DNA from: an uncultured Shewanella sp. | Lineage (GTDB): Bacteria > Pseudomonadota > Gammaproteobacteria > Enterobacterales > Shewanellaceae | Direction: 5' to 3' | Assembly (NCBI RefSeq): GCF_947495455.1 | Contig: NZ_CANLZC010000008.1 | Location: 24,107 to 88,106 of the forward strand | Length of the DNA: 64,000 nucleotides | Shown: positions 1 through 8,584 of the stretch, one piece after another | Position numbering within the stretch: position 1 is the first letter of the stretch | Layout: each line of letters opens with the position of its first letter | The notes under the pieces: model-generated | Seen by the model: the letters and a program-made list of their open reading frames with translations, nothing else | The model's database searches: none | What the model was told of the DNA's origin: nothing | Program-made: the position numbers and the translations under genes

Positions 1-455
1 CTGAGGCATCAAAGGTGCGTGAAGAGTTGATGACTGTTTTTGAGAAATCTTGGATAGATACGCCTTTGGTAATGGACAAATGGTTTAGTTTACAAGCACT
101 GTTAAACCATGATAGCTGTATTGATAACCTAAAGGCATTGCTTGAGCATTCAGCGTTTAGCTTGTCAAACCCTAATCGAGTGCGCTCTCTTATTGGCATG
201 TTTGCTGCGGGCAATGTCAATGAGTTTCATCGGTTAGACGGTAAAGGCTATCAATTTGTCACGGATATTTTAATTCAGCTTAATAGCGTCAATCCACAAG
301 TGGCGGCGAGGGTGATAACCCCCCTCATTCAATTTAAAAAGTTTGATGCTAAGCGCCAAAGTTTGATGAAAGCGTCATTACAACAACTATTAGATTTACC
401 GGATCTGTCTAAAGATTTATTTGAGAAAGTCTCTAAGGCATTGAAGACCGCATAA
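1..455 (+). CDS. pepN: Aminopeptidase N, C-terminal part (truncated by window start)
   Basis: This is the last ~150 residues of a zinc M1-family aminopeptidase; the reading frame is open to the first base, so the catalytic HEXXH domain lies outside the window. The visible part is the helical C-terminal domain. Its end, with FDAKRQ followed by a helix closing on DLSKDLFEKVSKALKTA, is very close to my recollection of the end of E. coli PepN. PepN is a cytoplasmic general aminopeptidase acting late in protein turnover. A strong hairpin terminator follows 33 bases after the stop. Family assignment is solid; only the partial status limits it. Confidence 0.88.
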   Translation, partial: EASKVREELMTVFEKSWIDTPLVMDKWFSLQALLNHDSCIDNLKALLEHSAFSLSNPNRVRSLIGMFAAGNVNEFHRLDGKGYQFVTDILIQLNSVNPQVAARVITPLIQFKKFDAKRQSLMKASLQQLLDLPDLSKDLFEKVSKALKTA

Positions 456-487
456 AAGCGTTAAAAATGACATCAGCTTGATGATGA

Positions 488-515
488 GGCTTTCCTGTTT
501 AGGAAAGCCTTTTTT
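488..515 (+). terminator. Rho-independent terminator after pepN
   Basis: An 8-bp perfect stem (GGCTTTCC / GGAAAGCC) with a 6-base loop is followed by a run of T. It closes the pepN transcript. Confidence 0.85.
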
Positions 516-611
516 ATGGGCAGTCAGCGCCAAATGGTGAATGAATATTTGTGGTTTATTCGATTTTATCTTAAACTTAAAATTATTATGTAACAGGATG
601 TTAAGCCTATT

Positions 612-1259
612 ATGGACAATATTTTAGTGTATTCCGATAGTATTTCTTGGGGGATCATTCCCAATACCCGTAAACGCTTGTCATTTGATGATCGCTGGCC
701 CGGTGTGATGGAAAAGATACTGCTTGAGAAAGGCAAATCAGTACGCATCATAGAAAACTGCTTAAATGGTCGCCGAACAGTCTGGAGCGATCCCTTTAGA
801 GCGGGTCGAGACGGCTCTGAAGGCTTGGCACAAGTGATTGAAATGCATTCCCCGTTGAAGCTGGTGATTCTTATGTTAGGGAATAATGACTTTCAATGCA
901 CACATGATAACAGTGTCGCACTCTCTGGCCAAGGCATAGTGAAACTCATTAATATTATTCGTCAAGCGCCGATAGAGCCGGGTATGCCAATACCGCAAAT
1001 TATGGTGGTAGCGCCCCCAAAATTAAAACCCGTCAAAGGGGCTGTGGCCTATAAATTTGAAGGGGCCGTTGAGCGCAGCTTAGGCTTAGCAGCTGAATAT
1101 GCCATCATCGCCAAAGCCTATCAAACCTTGTATTTTGATGCCAATACTGTGGTTGAAATGAGTGATATCGATGGGCTTCATTTAGATAAAGATTCCCATG
1201 CCATCTTAGGTAAGGCATTAGCCAATCGAGTGTCTGCGAGCGTGCTGGCAAAATCATAA
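612..1259 (+). CDS. SGNH/GDSL-family hydrolase, arylesterase-like
   Basis: 215 residues, soluble, no signal peptide. It resembles the cytoplasmic aryl-esterase branch of the SGNH hydrolases: block I near residue 9 reads SDSISWG (nucleophile Ser, with YSDS where GDS is usual), the oxyanion block reads GNNDF near residue 94, and the catalytic Asp/His pair is in DGLHLD near residue 190. The conserved RW near residue 28 also fits this family. It probably hydrolyses short acyl esters; the physiological substrate is unknown. It stands alone between pepN and a convergent oxidoreductase gene. Confidence 0.8.
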   Translation: MDNILVYSDSISWGIIPNTRKRLSFDDRWPGVMEKILLEKGKSVRIIENCLNGRRTVWSDPFRAGRDGSEGLAQVIEMHSPLKLVILMLGNNDFQCTHDNSVALSGQGIVKLINIIRQAPIEPGMPIPQIMVVAPPKLKPVKGAVAYKFEGAVERSLGLAAEYAIIAKAYQTLYFDANTVVEMSDIDGLHLDKDSHAILGKALANRVSASVLAKS

Positions 1260-1266
1260 GTTAGTT

Positions 1267-1297
1267 CGTCACCTGTTTATTTCTTTGAGCGGTGACG
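1267..1297. terminator. Possible terminator hairpin between convergent genes
   Basis: CGTCACC at 1267-1273 pairs perfectly with GGTGACG at 1291-1297 across a 17-base loop. It lies just after the SGNH hydrolase stop and upstream of the convergent oxidoreductase end. The T-tract is weak on both strands, so the call is tentative. Confidence 0.4.
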
Positions 1298-1341
1298 ATT
1301 TGTCAGTTATGTCGAGGATCTAGGAATGAATTAAGTGCTTT

Positions 1342-2322
1342 TTAGCTTATCGTTAAACCTATTTTCCCTACGGCTTGTCCCGACTGCAGGCGCTCATGTG
1401 CTTTAGCCACGTCCCAAAGGGTAAAGTTTGAGTCATCGAGCAGCGGGCGAATAACCCCTTTGTCGACAAGCTCAGCGATAATGGTGAGGATATGACCGTG
1501 GGTTGCCGTATTTATTCCATGAACGAGAGGAATAAGCATTAATATGCTGTGAAAGCTTAAGCTTTTAAGCGCCACTTGCAGTACATCGTCAACAGGCAAA
1601 GTCGTGGCCACAGCACCGTTAAGTTTTGCCGCCTCAAAGCTTTTTTGAATATGCTCCCCAGCAATAGTATCAAAGATGGCATCAAATCCTTGTCCTTGAG
1701 TGAGTTCATTGACATATTGGAAAACAGGTGTTGTTGACGCATCAATAATATGATCTGCTCCTATTGTTTTAGCCAGTGCGTAGTGATTGGATAAAGTGGT
1801 GGCTGAAACCGTCGCGCCAAAGTGTTTTGCCAATTGAATGGCAATATGACCGACTCCCCCCGTTGCGCCGTGAATAAGGACATTGTCACCTTGTTTGATT
1901 TTTAATTTATCATGTAAAGCTTCCCACGCAGTGATCGAAACCAGTGGCAATACAGCGGCTTGTTTCATGGTTAATGTTTTAGGTTTGATGGCCATTAGCG
2001 CTTCATCCACTAACATAAACTCTGCTAATGCACCGTTAATCCCTGCAATCCCTCCTGCGCAGCCATAGACTTCATCACCGACTTTGAAACGGCTCACACC
2101 TTCGCCAACTGCTGTGACTATACCAGCGACATCACCGTGTAGAATTTCAGGTAAGTTTTCTGACCAAGGTGTGTGGGTTGATCTAAGCATAGTATCTAAT
2201 GGGTTAACACTGCTGGCTTTGACTTTTACAATAAGGTGACCTTTTTTGATTTTAGGCTGTGGTCTGTCAGCGAGTTCAAAAACATCTGTGTCTCCTAATG
2301 ATTTGATTATCATTGCTTTCAT
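1342..2322 (-). CDS. Zinc-independent quinone oxidoreductase, MDR superfamily
   Basis: About 326 residues of a medium-chain dehydrogenase/reductase of the NADPH:quinone reductase type. The N-terminal GroES-like fold carries the SVNPLD segment, and the Rossmann dinucleotide-binding motif is in HGATGGVGHIAIQLAK; the Cys ligands of the structural-zinc branch are absent. It likely reduces quinones or enals with NADPH in the cytoplasm. I prefer the MKAM start at 2322, with GAGG 9 bases upstream, over earlier in-frame TTG/ATG codons at 2337 and 2331. It is divergent from a LysR-type gene, which probably controls it through the shared intergenic region. Confidence 0.85.
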   Translation of the reverse strand: MKAMIIKSLGDTDVFELADRPQPKIKKGHLIVKVKASSVNPLDTMLRSTHTPWSENLPEILHGDVAGIVTAVGEGVSRFKVGDEVYGCAGGIAGINGALAEFMLVDEALMAIKPKTLTMKQAAVLPLVSITAWEALHDKLKIKQGDNVLIHGATGGVGHIAIQLAKHFGATVSATTLSNHYALAKTIGADHIIDASTTPVFQYVNELTQGQGFDAIFDTIAGEHIQKSFEAAKLNGAVATTLPVDDVLQVALKSLSFHSILMLIPLVHGINTATHGHILTIIAELVDKGVIRPLLDDSNFTLWDVAKAHERLQSGQAVGKIGLTIS

Positions 2323-2414
2323 TTGATTCATCCTCAATATATTTCAAGTAAGTTGGTAGTGTGGTCATTCTATTTGTTGCTACTTTTGCAATCCATAACC
2401 TAAAAATAAAAACA

Positions 2415-2435
2415 CTTTTGCTTTTATTGCAAAAG
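2415..2435. promoter_or_regulatory. Candidate LysR operator between divergent genes
   Basis: Inverted repeat CTTTTGC-N7-GCAAAAG lies between the oxidoreductase and LysR genes. It contains a T-N11-A core as expected for LysR-type binding sites. The half-site ACTTTTGC recurs at 2382-2389 closer to the oxidoreductase. This is inference from sequence symmetry and gene order. Confidence 0.5.
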
Positions 2436-2478
2436 TTAGGGTAGAATCATTGTTTTATGATTGAAGAGAAAATGGTCA

Positions 2479-3378
2479 ATGAGCTCGCTTAATCGCTTAC
2501 ATTATTTCAACTGTGTGGTTGAAACTGGCAGTATTTCACAGGCTAGCCGTATGCTTGATGTGCAGCCTTCCACGATTTCCCGTCAGTTAACGGCATTAGA
2601 ATCTGAGTTGGGTATACAGTTATTGAATAAAACAACACGCAATATGAGTTTGACGGAGGCGGGACTAAAATATTATGAATATTCACAAAGGATAGTGTCG
2701 GAGTTTGACGCGGCAAAACGGGCAGTAAATGATTTGCAAGCCCATCCAAGGGGACGGCTGAAAGTGAGCATGACCGTTGGATTTGGGGAGAGTATTGTAC
2801 TTCCCTTGATCCCTGAGTTTCAGCAGCGTTTTCCCGATATTTATCTTGAACTTGAATTGACAGAAAGAGTCGCTGATTTGGTGGAGGATAATATTGATAT
2901 TGCCATTAGAAGTGGTTATTTACCTGACTCGACTATGGTGGGTAAAAAACTCATGGATAATAATTTTCTCTTGTGTGCCAGTGACGATTACTTGAAAAGG
3001 AGCGCGCCCTTATTGTCACCTGCAGGATTAACAGATCATCAATGTATTTTATATCGTTATTCTGGCTGGCAAGATTGGTTTTTAATGGAAGAGAGAGCCA
3101 TTAAACTGGCCATTAATCATAGTTTATCGGTGAATTCTGTGAACGGGCAAAAACAATTGTTATTAAATCATGCTGGCTTAGCGCTCATGCCATATTGGGC
3201 GGTTAAGAATGAACTTGACAGTGGAAAGCTCGTTCACGTATTACCTGAATATCAGTTGAGCCCATATGAGCGATTAAGTTCAACTTACGCTGTGTATTTA
3301 AAAAGACATTTGACTCCTCCTAAAAATCGCGCTTTTATTGATTTTATGAGTGAGAAAATAAATAAAAACCAAAGTTAA
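2479..3378 (+). CDS. LysR-family transcriptional regulator
   Basis: 299 residues with the classic architecture: an N-terminal winged helix-turn-helix (residues ~1-60, containing GSISQASRMLDVQPSTISRQ) followed by a periplasmic-binding-like effector domain (~90-290, with DIAIRSG). It matches the group that regulates adjacent dehydrogenases and oxidoreductases. The start at ATG 2479 has a GAAGAG sequence about 9 bases upstream; an in-frame TTG at 2461 is less likely. It likely controls the divergent quinone oxidoreductase and itself. The effector is unknown. Confidence 0.88.
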   Translation: MSSLNRLHYFNCVVETGSISQASRMLDVQPSTISRQLTALESELGIQLLNKTTRNMSLTEAGLKYYEYSQRIVSEFDAAKRAVNDLQAHPRGRLKVSMTVGFGESIVLPLIPEFQQRFPDIYLELELTERVADLVEDNIDIAIRSGYLPDSTMVGKKLMDNNFLLCASDDYLKRSAPLLSPAGLTDHQCILYRYSGWQDWFLMEERAIKLAINHSLSVNSVNGQKQLLLNHAGLALMPYWAVKNELDSGKLVHVLPEYQLSPYERLSSTYAVYLKRHLTPPKNRAFIDFMSEKINKNQS

Positions 3379-3605
3379 CCAGCACAGAAGTATATCGATA
3401 TACAATAGTATTAATATTGGAAGATATATTGTAATGTCAATACAGTTTAATAATACTTTTTTCTCTATATTTTAATGCCTAAGGGTTAAATACTAGTTGT
3501 ATTTAATCATTAATTACACTAGGTTGTTATTTTTAATATGTTGATGCATTCGCTGTTCATCTTCTTAAATTTTAATTTGATTATATGTAACAGGTGTCAT
3601 TTTTA

Positions 3606-4361
3606 ATGTCTTTAATTTCAGTGGTGTTACCAGCAAAGAATGAACAGGGAAACATTGGTCAGTTAATTCAAGAAATTCACCAGAGTTTACACTCCGATTA
3701 TTCATTTGAAATTGTGATCACAGACGATGGTAGTGATGATAGTACAGTGCAAGAAGCCATTGAAATGGCAAAATTTTGCGGTTGCTCATTACAAGTGTTA
3801 TCCCATTCCCATAGCTGTGGACAAAGCACTGGCGTGTATAGTGCGGTGTGTCATGCCAAGGGTCATTGGATTATTACTTCCGATGCGGATGGGCAGAATG
3901 ATCCTGCTGATTATCCCAAATTGATTGCCCTAGCGCAGCAGCAAGTGGCCACGCATTTCTGCATTGCGGGTTTTCGGCATCAACGTTTAGATACGCCTTG
4001 GGTAAGATTTCAATCTCGCTTTGCTAACAAAGTAAGGCAAATATTATTGGCTGATGGTGTGCCTGATTCAGGCTGCGGATTAAAGCTTTTTCCGAAACAG
4101 ACATTTATGTTATTGCCTTATTTTGATCATATGCACCGCTTTTTACCTGCGCTTATCAAGCGCCTAGGGGGAGAGATTATTATTTGCCCTGTGAATCACA
4201 GAGACAGACGTGCTGGCGTTTCAAATTATAATGTCTGGAATCGATTGTGGGTGGGGATTATTGATCTATTTGGTGTTTTTTGGCTAAGACAACGCACTAA
4301 ATATCCTGGATCTGTAACAGTGCGTTTTGATTCAAATGATGAAAAGTCCGCGGATCGTTAA
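3606..4361 (+). CDS. Family 2 glycosyltransferase, polyprenyl-phosphate sugar transferase-like
   Basis: 251 residues of a GT-A fold enzyme resembling dolichol-phosphate mannosyltransferase/ArnC. Visible motifs are VVLPAKNE at the N-terminus, TDDGSDD near residue 40, the metal-binding SDADGQND near residue 93, and a C-terminal RRAGVSNY segment. Family knowledge predicts transfer of a sugar from a nucleotide donor to undecaprenyl phosphate at the inner cytoplasmic face. Unlike ArnC it lacks two clear C-terminal membrane helices, so a partner may anchor it. It is the first gene of a four-gene operon; its stop overlaps the next start as TAATG. ATG 3606 is preferred over GTG 3594 because AACAGG lies about 11 bases upstream. 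Confidence 0.82.
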   Translation: MSLISVVLPAKNEQGNIGQLIQEIHQSLHSDYSFEIVITDDGSDDSTVQEAIEMAKFCGCSLQVLSHSHSCGQSTGVYSAVCHAKGHWIITSDADGQNDPADYPKLIALAQQQVATHFCIAGFRHQRLDTPWVRFQSRFANKVRQILLADGVPDSGCGLKLFPKQTFMLLPYFDHMHRFLPALIKRLGGEIIICPVNHRDRRAGVSNYNVWNRLWVGIIDLFGVFWLRQRTKYPGSVTVRFDSNDEKSADR

Positions 4362-5032
4362 TGAAAGTGTTTAAGGCTTTAGTGTTTTTGGCTGTCATTG
4401 CTTTATTAGTGACTGATGCCATTGAGCCTATTTTAGTGCGTCTGTCTGATGAAAATTGGATTAATTCATATTTGCAACAGCAAGGCATGATAGGTTATGT
4501 GTATGTGGTTTTAGCCACCTTTGTCTTTGTGTTGATTGGCGGCCCTAGGCAAGTAAATGGCTTGCTCTATGGTTATTTATTTGGGGCGCTTTATGGGCTT
4601 GTATTTGCTGTGCTTGTGAGCTTAGTGGCGGCCAGTGTTAATTATTGGATTGCCCATTATCTGTTAGGGCATTGGTTAAGAGCTCATTTTTTCAAAAAAA
4701 TAAACCAGTTTCACCAATTTTGTCAGCGTAAACCTTTTTATAAAGTACTCACGATACGCTTGTTTCCAGTGGGGAGTAATCTGCTCACCAATGTCTTTTG
4801 TGGCTGTATTAATATTCGGTATGTGTCTTTTATCACTGCCAGTGCCATAGGGTATATTCCGCAAACACTGATGTTTAGTTTAATGGGGGCGGGCATCAAT
4901 GCGTTGAATAATCAATTAATGTATTTAAGTTTTGTGCTATTTGGAGTGAGCATGTTGCTTACTCATTATTTGTATCGCGATCATATGAAATCAAAATTAG
5001 CATTTTTAAAGGATGATATTGTTAATGAGTAA
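4361..5032 (+). CDS. TVP38/TMEM64 (VTT domain, DedA-like) membrane protein
   Basis: 223 residues with about five to six hydrophobic segments. It has hallmarks of the VTT/SNARE-associated family: an amphipathic loop with GGPRQVNGLLYGYLFGA near residue 60, and TIRLFPVGSNLLTNVFCG near residue 127. Related DedA proteins act as lipid scramblases/flippases, including for undecaprenyl phosphate. Here it sits, translationally coupled on both sides, between a GT2 and a GT39 gene, so a role in flipping or recycling the lipid-linked sugar carrier is a reasonable inference. It could alternatively serve as membrane anchor for the GT2 enzyme. Confidence 0.8.
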   Translation: MKVFKALVFLAVIALLVTDAIEPILVRLSDENWINSYLQQQGMIGYVYVVLATFVFVLIGGPRQVNGLLYGYLFGALYGLVFAVLVSLVAASVNYWIAHYLLGHWLRAHFFKKINQFHQFCQRKPFYKVLTIRLFPVGSNLLTNVFCGCINIRYVSFITASAIGYIPQTLMFSLMGAGINALNNQLMYLSFVLFGVSMLLTHYLYRDHMKSKLAFLKDDIVNE

Positions 5033-6743
5033 TGAGATGCCGTTGCCGCAAAAACAGTATTATCAAACATTATTTTGGCTGCTCATGATTGGGTTCATTA
5101 TTATTTTTGCAGGCATTGGATTACGGGATCCTTGGCCGGCTGATGAGCCTCGTTTTGTGGAAGTCGCGCGCGAGATGGTGGCATCGGGTAATTGGTTTTT
5201 TCCTCAAAGAGGCGGGGAGTTTTATCCTGATAAGCCGCCTATTTTCATGTGGTCAATGGCGATTTTGTATCTGTTAACGGGTTCCTTGTCTTGGACCTTT
5301 TTATTACCAAATGCCGTGGCGAGTTTGATAACTTTATTGTGTGTATATGATTTAGGTGCAAGGTTGTGGAATATTAAAGTGGCAAAGAAAGCGGCCATAT
5401 TATTGTTGGTTGCCCCTCAATTTGTGATCCAAGCGAAAACCGCCCAAATCGATGCTATGGTCGCCTGCTGGATAACCATTAGTATGTATGGGCTGATTCG
5501 GCACTTTTTTATCGGGCCTGCTAAATTATGGTATTTGTTTGCCTGGTTTTTTATGGGATTAGGCGTGCTGACTAAAGGCGTGGGTTTTTTGCCGATATTT
5601 TTTCTTATTCCTATTTTTGTCTTGCATTATACCAAAGAATATCGGTTTGATGCTCAAATGAATATGCAGTTGTTTTTCGGTCCTTTAGTGTTATTCATGG
5701 TGTTGCTCGCTTGGCTGATCCCCATTTTGTACTTTTCATATACCAGTGATAATCCCGACTTTGCGGCCTATCGGGATAATATTTTATTTAAACAAACTGC
5801 TGAGCGATATGTGAACTCTTGGGGGCATATTAAGCCTTGGTATTTTTTCTTTGTGAGTGTCATTCCGTTTTTGTGGTTTCCTTTGTACCTATTGATGATC
5901 AACAAAGGATTTTGGCGAGAACTCAAGGCCTCTCCTGTGGCAATGTCATTATTAATTTGGGTTGGATTAGTGATAGTGTTTTTTAGTTTAAGTCCTGGTA
6001 AGCGAAACTTGTACATTTTACCTGCCTTGCCCATGTTTGCATTAGTCGTAGGGGCGTGTTGCTCATTATCACAGGTAAAAAAATGGTTTAATAAAGTGTT
6101 GGCATTCACAGGGATGATATTGGCGTTGGTGTTGCTTATTAGCGTGTTTTTGTGTCTTCTTAAATTACCGGCTATCACACGACAAGTGGGCGAGACGACT
6201 TGGCCATTAGCTTTAGTCTGTTTAATCGGTGCAGGGACTTGGATAAGTGTTTTGTATGTGGGGTTTCGTCAAGATAAGCGAATGAGACTAAGCCTTTATC
6301 AATACGGTATTGGCATTGGTTTAACTTGGGTAGTCTATGGATTGATGGCTTATCCTGCGATGAATGAGGTTCGCACACCTGCTAAAGCGATTATGGCTAA
6401 AGTACAGCAAGATATCGCGCCTGGTAGTGAAGTGGGGTTAGCACGATTTAAAGAGCAGTTTTTACTGTTTTCACCTATGCCTTTAGTGCATTTTAGTTAT
6501 TTAGCCTCACCACAAGAACAAGATAAAAATGCTTGGTTATGGATGAAAGAAAAGCCAAATCGCTATCTGCTAACGCAAAAGTCTGACGATTTATTGTGTT
6601 TTGAATCGTCAAAAGGGATAGACTTGGGCATTGCTCATCGCCGTCACTGGTTGTTATTGGGGCATGATGCAATGTTAGCAAGCTGTCCTAAACCTCAGCG
6701 AATACAGCGTTATGTTCAGGTAATGAAGCAAATTTATCAATAA
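5025..6743 (+). CDS. GT39-family integral membrane glycosyltransferase, ArnT-like
   Basis: 572 residues, polytopic, with around 12 hydrophobic segments. The first periplasmic loop has the family signature: DPWPADEPRF, with the acidic DE pair used as catalytic base in ArnT/PMT enzymes, followed by YPDKPP. A later SPGKRNLYILPALP segment is also typical of ArnT homologues. Such enzymes take a sugar from a polyprenyl-phosphate carrier at the periplasmic face and attach it to lipid A or another acceptor. The start ATG 5025 overlaps the upstream stop by 8 bases and has AAAGGA about 11 bases before it. The exact sugar is not evident; the aminoarabinose pathway genes arnA/arnB are not here. Confidence 0.83.
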   Translation: MSNEMPLPQKQYYQTLFWLLMIGFIIIFAGIGLRDPWPADEPRFVEVAREMVASGNWFFPQRGGEFYPDKPPIFMWSMAILYLLTGSLSWTFLLPNAVASLITLLCVYDLGARLWNIKVAKKAAILLLVAPQFVIQAKTAQIDAMVACWITISMYGLIRHFFIGPAKLWYLFAWFFMGLGVLTKGVGFLPIFFLIPIFVLHYTKEYRFDAQMNMQLFFGPLVLFMVLLAWLIPILYFSYTSDNPDFAAYRDNILFKQTAERYVNSWGHIKPWYFFFVSVIPFLWFPLYLLMINKGFWRELKASPVAMSLLIWVGLVIVFFSLSPGKRNLYILPALPMFALVVGACCSLSQVKKWFNKVLAFTGMILALVLLISVFLCLLKLPAITRQVGETTWPLALVCLIGAGTWISVLYVGFRQDKRMRLSLYQYGIGIGLTWVVYGLMAYPAMNEVRTPAKAIMAKVQQDIAPGSEVGLARFKEQFLLFSPMPLVHFSYLASPQEQDKNAWLWMKEKPNRYLLTQKSDDLLCFESSKGIDLGIAHRRHWLLLGHDAMLASCPKPQRIQRYVQVMKQIYQ

Positions 6744-6765
6744 GCTGCTTAAGGATGAAGTCGCA

Positions 6766-7776
6766 ATGAAGTATTTAGTCACGGGAGCAGCGGGATTTAT
6801 TGGCGCTGCTGTGGTAGAAAAGTTATGCGCTCAAGGACACCAAGTCGTAGGCATTGATAACCTCAATGATTATTACTCGGTGAGTTTGAAAAAAGCCCGT
6901 TTAGCCCATATCGCCCACCATTTATTTTGTTTTGTTGAGTTGGATTTAGCCAATAGGCAAGCCGTTTCGGCACTGTTTACTAAAGAGAAATTTGATAAAG
7001 TTATTCATTTAGCGGCACAGGCAGGTGTACGTTATTCTATTGATAACCCAATGGCTTATGCCGATAGTAATCTCGTTGGGCACCTCACCATTTTAGAAGG
7101 TTGTCGCCATCATGATGTTCAACATTTAGTATACGCATCGTCGAGTTCTGTTTATGGCTTAAATCAAAAAAGCCCTTTTCAAACATCGGATCCTGTTGAA
7201 CATCCTATTTCGCTTTATGCTGCCACGAAAAAGTCTAATGAATTAATGGCTCATACTTATTCGCATTTATATCAAGTGCCCACCACAGGGCTGAGGTTTT
7301 TTACTGTTTATGGTCCTTGGGGAAGGCCGGATATGGCACTCTTTAAATTTACTCGTGCGCTATATCAAGGGGAGTCGATAGATGTGTATAACCATGGTGA
7401 TATGCAACGTGACTTTACTTATATCGATGATATTGTAGAGGGCATTATGAAAATTAAAGATATCATTCCTAATGCATGCCAACACTGGAATGTTGAAACG
7501 GGTTCGCCTGCCAGCAGCTCGGCACCTTATAAAGTCTATAACTTAGGCCATGGTAGTCCCGTGAAGTTAATGGATTTTATCGATGCGCTTGAACGGACAA
7601 CAGGGCGGCTTGCACGTAAAAATATGCTGCCAATGCAATCGGGTGATGTGTATCAGACTTATGCCGACACAGAAGATTTATTTAAGATTATAGACTATCG
7701 ACCTCAAACACCAATCGATAAAGGAATTGCACGCTTTGTCCATTGGTATAAGGGTTATTATTCAATTAATGAGTGA
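6766..7776 (+). CDS. NAD-dependent nucleotide-sugar epimerase, UDP-glucuronate 4-epimerase-like
   Basis: 336 residues of the extended short-chain dehydrogenase family. The N-terminal MKYLVTGAAGFIGAAV gives the GxxGxxG NAD site, and the catalytic SSS and YAATK (YxxxK) motifs lie near residues 124 and 150. The overall sequence, including the RFFTVYGPWGRPDMALFKFT segment, is that of bacterial capsule or LPS UDP-GlcA/GalA epimerases. It probably supplies the donor sugar for the operon's GT2 transferase. It starts 22 bases after the GT39 stop and is the last gene in the operon. Confidence 0.88.
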   Translation: MKYLVTGAAGFIGAAVVEKLCAQGHQVVGIDNLNDYYSVSLKKARLAHIAHHLFCFVELDLANRQAVSALFTKEKFDKVIHLAAQAGVRYSIDNPMAYADSNLVGHLTILEGCRHHDVQHLVYASSSSVYGLNQKSPFQTSDPVEHPISLYAATKKSNELMAHTYSHLYQVPTTGLRFFTVYGPWGRPDMALFKFTRALYQGESIDVYNHGDMQRDFTYIDDIVEGIMKIKDIIPNACQHWNVETGSPASSSAPYKVYNLGHGSPVKLMDFIDALERTTGRLARKNMLPMQSGDVYQTYADTEDLFKIIDYRPQTPIDKGIARFVHWYKGYYSINE

Positions 7777-7842
7777 GCACTAGTGCCACCGAGTACTTGT
7801 TTCAAGTGCTTAGCGGTTAGAATTTAAGTGTACTTTACTTAA

Positions 7843-7878
7843 TGTGGGCCATCGGGCCATCATTTTTTGTGGCCCACA
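7843..7878. terminator. Hairpin between convergent genes
   Basis: TGTGGGCCA (7843-7851) pairs perfectly with TGGCCCACA (7870-7878). It sits after the epimerase and directly downstream of the minus-strand acidic repeat gene, so it may terminate both. The T-tract lies within the loop on the plus strand, so intrinsic termination is uncertain. Confidence 0.5.
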
Positions 7879-7883
7879 TAGTG

Positions 7884-8378
7884 TTATTCGTTTTCGTCTT
7901 CACGTTCATCCTCGTGCTCATTATCGCCGTGGTTTTCGTCCTCACGTTCATTTTCGTATTCATTCTCGTGTTCGTCATCGCCGTGGTTTTCGTCCTCACG
8001 TTCATCTTCGTATTCATTTTCGTGTTCGTCATCGCCGTGGTTTTCGTTCTCGCGTTCGTCTTCGTGCTCATTATCGCCGTGGTTTTCGTCCTCGCGTTCG
8101 TTTTCGTATTCATCCTCGTGCTCATTATCGCCCTGATTTTCGTCCTCGCGTTCATTTTCGTATTCGTTTCCATCCTCAGTATGCCTGTAACGGCTCAATA
8201 ACAATGAAGTTTGCTCTACTGGCATGATGGAGAAGGAAGAGGGAAGATCGAGTGTTTGACCTATATTGTTTTGTTCGGCGAAGAGCCTATTAGTATGCTT
8301 TGAAGAGTGAGAATGAAAGGCTAGACTGGCCGAGCCAAAAGCAAGGGTTAAAGCACATATTTTAGTAATGAATGACAT
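7884..8378 (-). CDS. Secreted His/Asp/Glu-rich repeat protein
   Basis: 164 residues, no family recognised. An N-terminal signal peptide (~residues 1-21, hydrophobic ALTLAFGSASLAF) is followed by ~50 ordinary residues. From about residue 70 to the end there is a tandem repeat of mostly Asp, Glu, Asn and His, with units of 18 or 14 residues of the type DENHGDNEHEDEYENERE. The order is about 18, 14, 18, 18, 14, then a partial copy. The translation start has a good AAGGA site upstream. The composition suggests cation binding in the periplasm or outside the cell, but that is inference. The opposite strand is also open only because the repeat lacks stops there. Confidence 0.7.
   Translation of the reverse strand: MSFITKICALTLAFGSASLAFHSHSSKHTNRLFAEQNNIGQTLDLPSSFSIMPVEQTSLLLSRYRHTEDGNEYENEREDENQGDNEHEDEYENEREDENHGDNEHEDERENENHGDDEHENEYEDEREDENHGDDEHENEYENEREDENHGDNEHEDEREDENE
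7886..8170. repeat. Minisatellite of alternating 54- and 42-bp units
   Basis: The DNA encoding the acidic protein's C-terminal half is a degenerate tandem array. Units are 54 bp or 42 bp; the shorter type lacks four codons. Each unit contains a CGCCGTGG or CGCCCTGA core on the plus strand. Expansion or contraction would stay in frame. Confidence 0.8.
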
Positions 8379-8584
8379 TTCCTATCCTTGTGAAATGAAT
8401 GAAGGGGATTAATAACTATTTTAGCTGATTTTGACGTTAATCATTATTGTAATTTGAGTATTGCACATGGTTTGTTATGTTTTTTGTCAACCTACCAGAC
8501 TTTCATCTATGCTTAATTATTGATAAGAATATGTAGAAAAAGTCGATTATTCAGTTTATTTTCAATGTGTGAAGGTGGGCCTTT

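Noticed and set aside
7842..8227. Long plus-strand open frames of hydrophobic or Arg/His-rich sequence over the repeat
   Set aside because: They mirror the minus-strand repeat array; only the minus frame has a signal peptide, a ribosome-binding site and normal N-terminal sequence.
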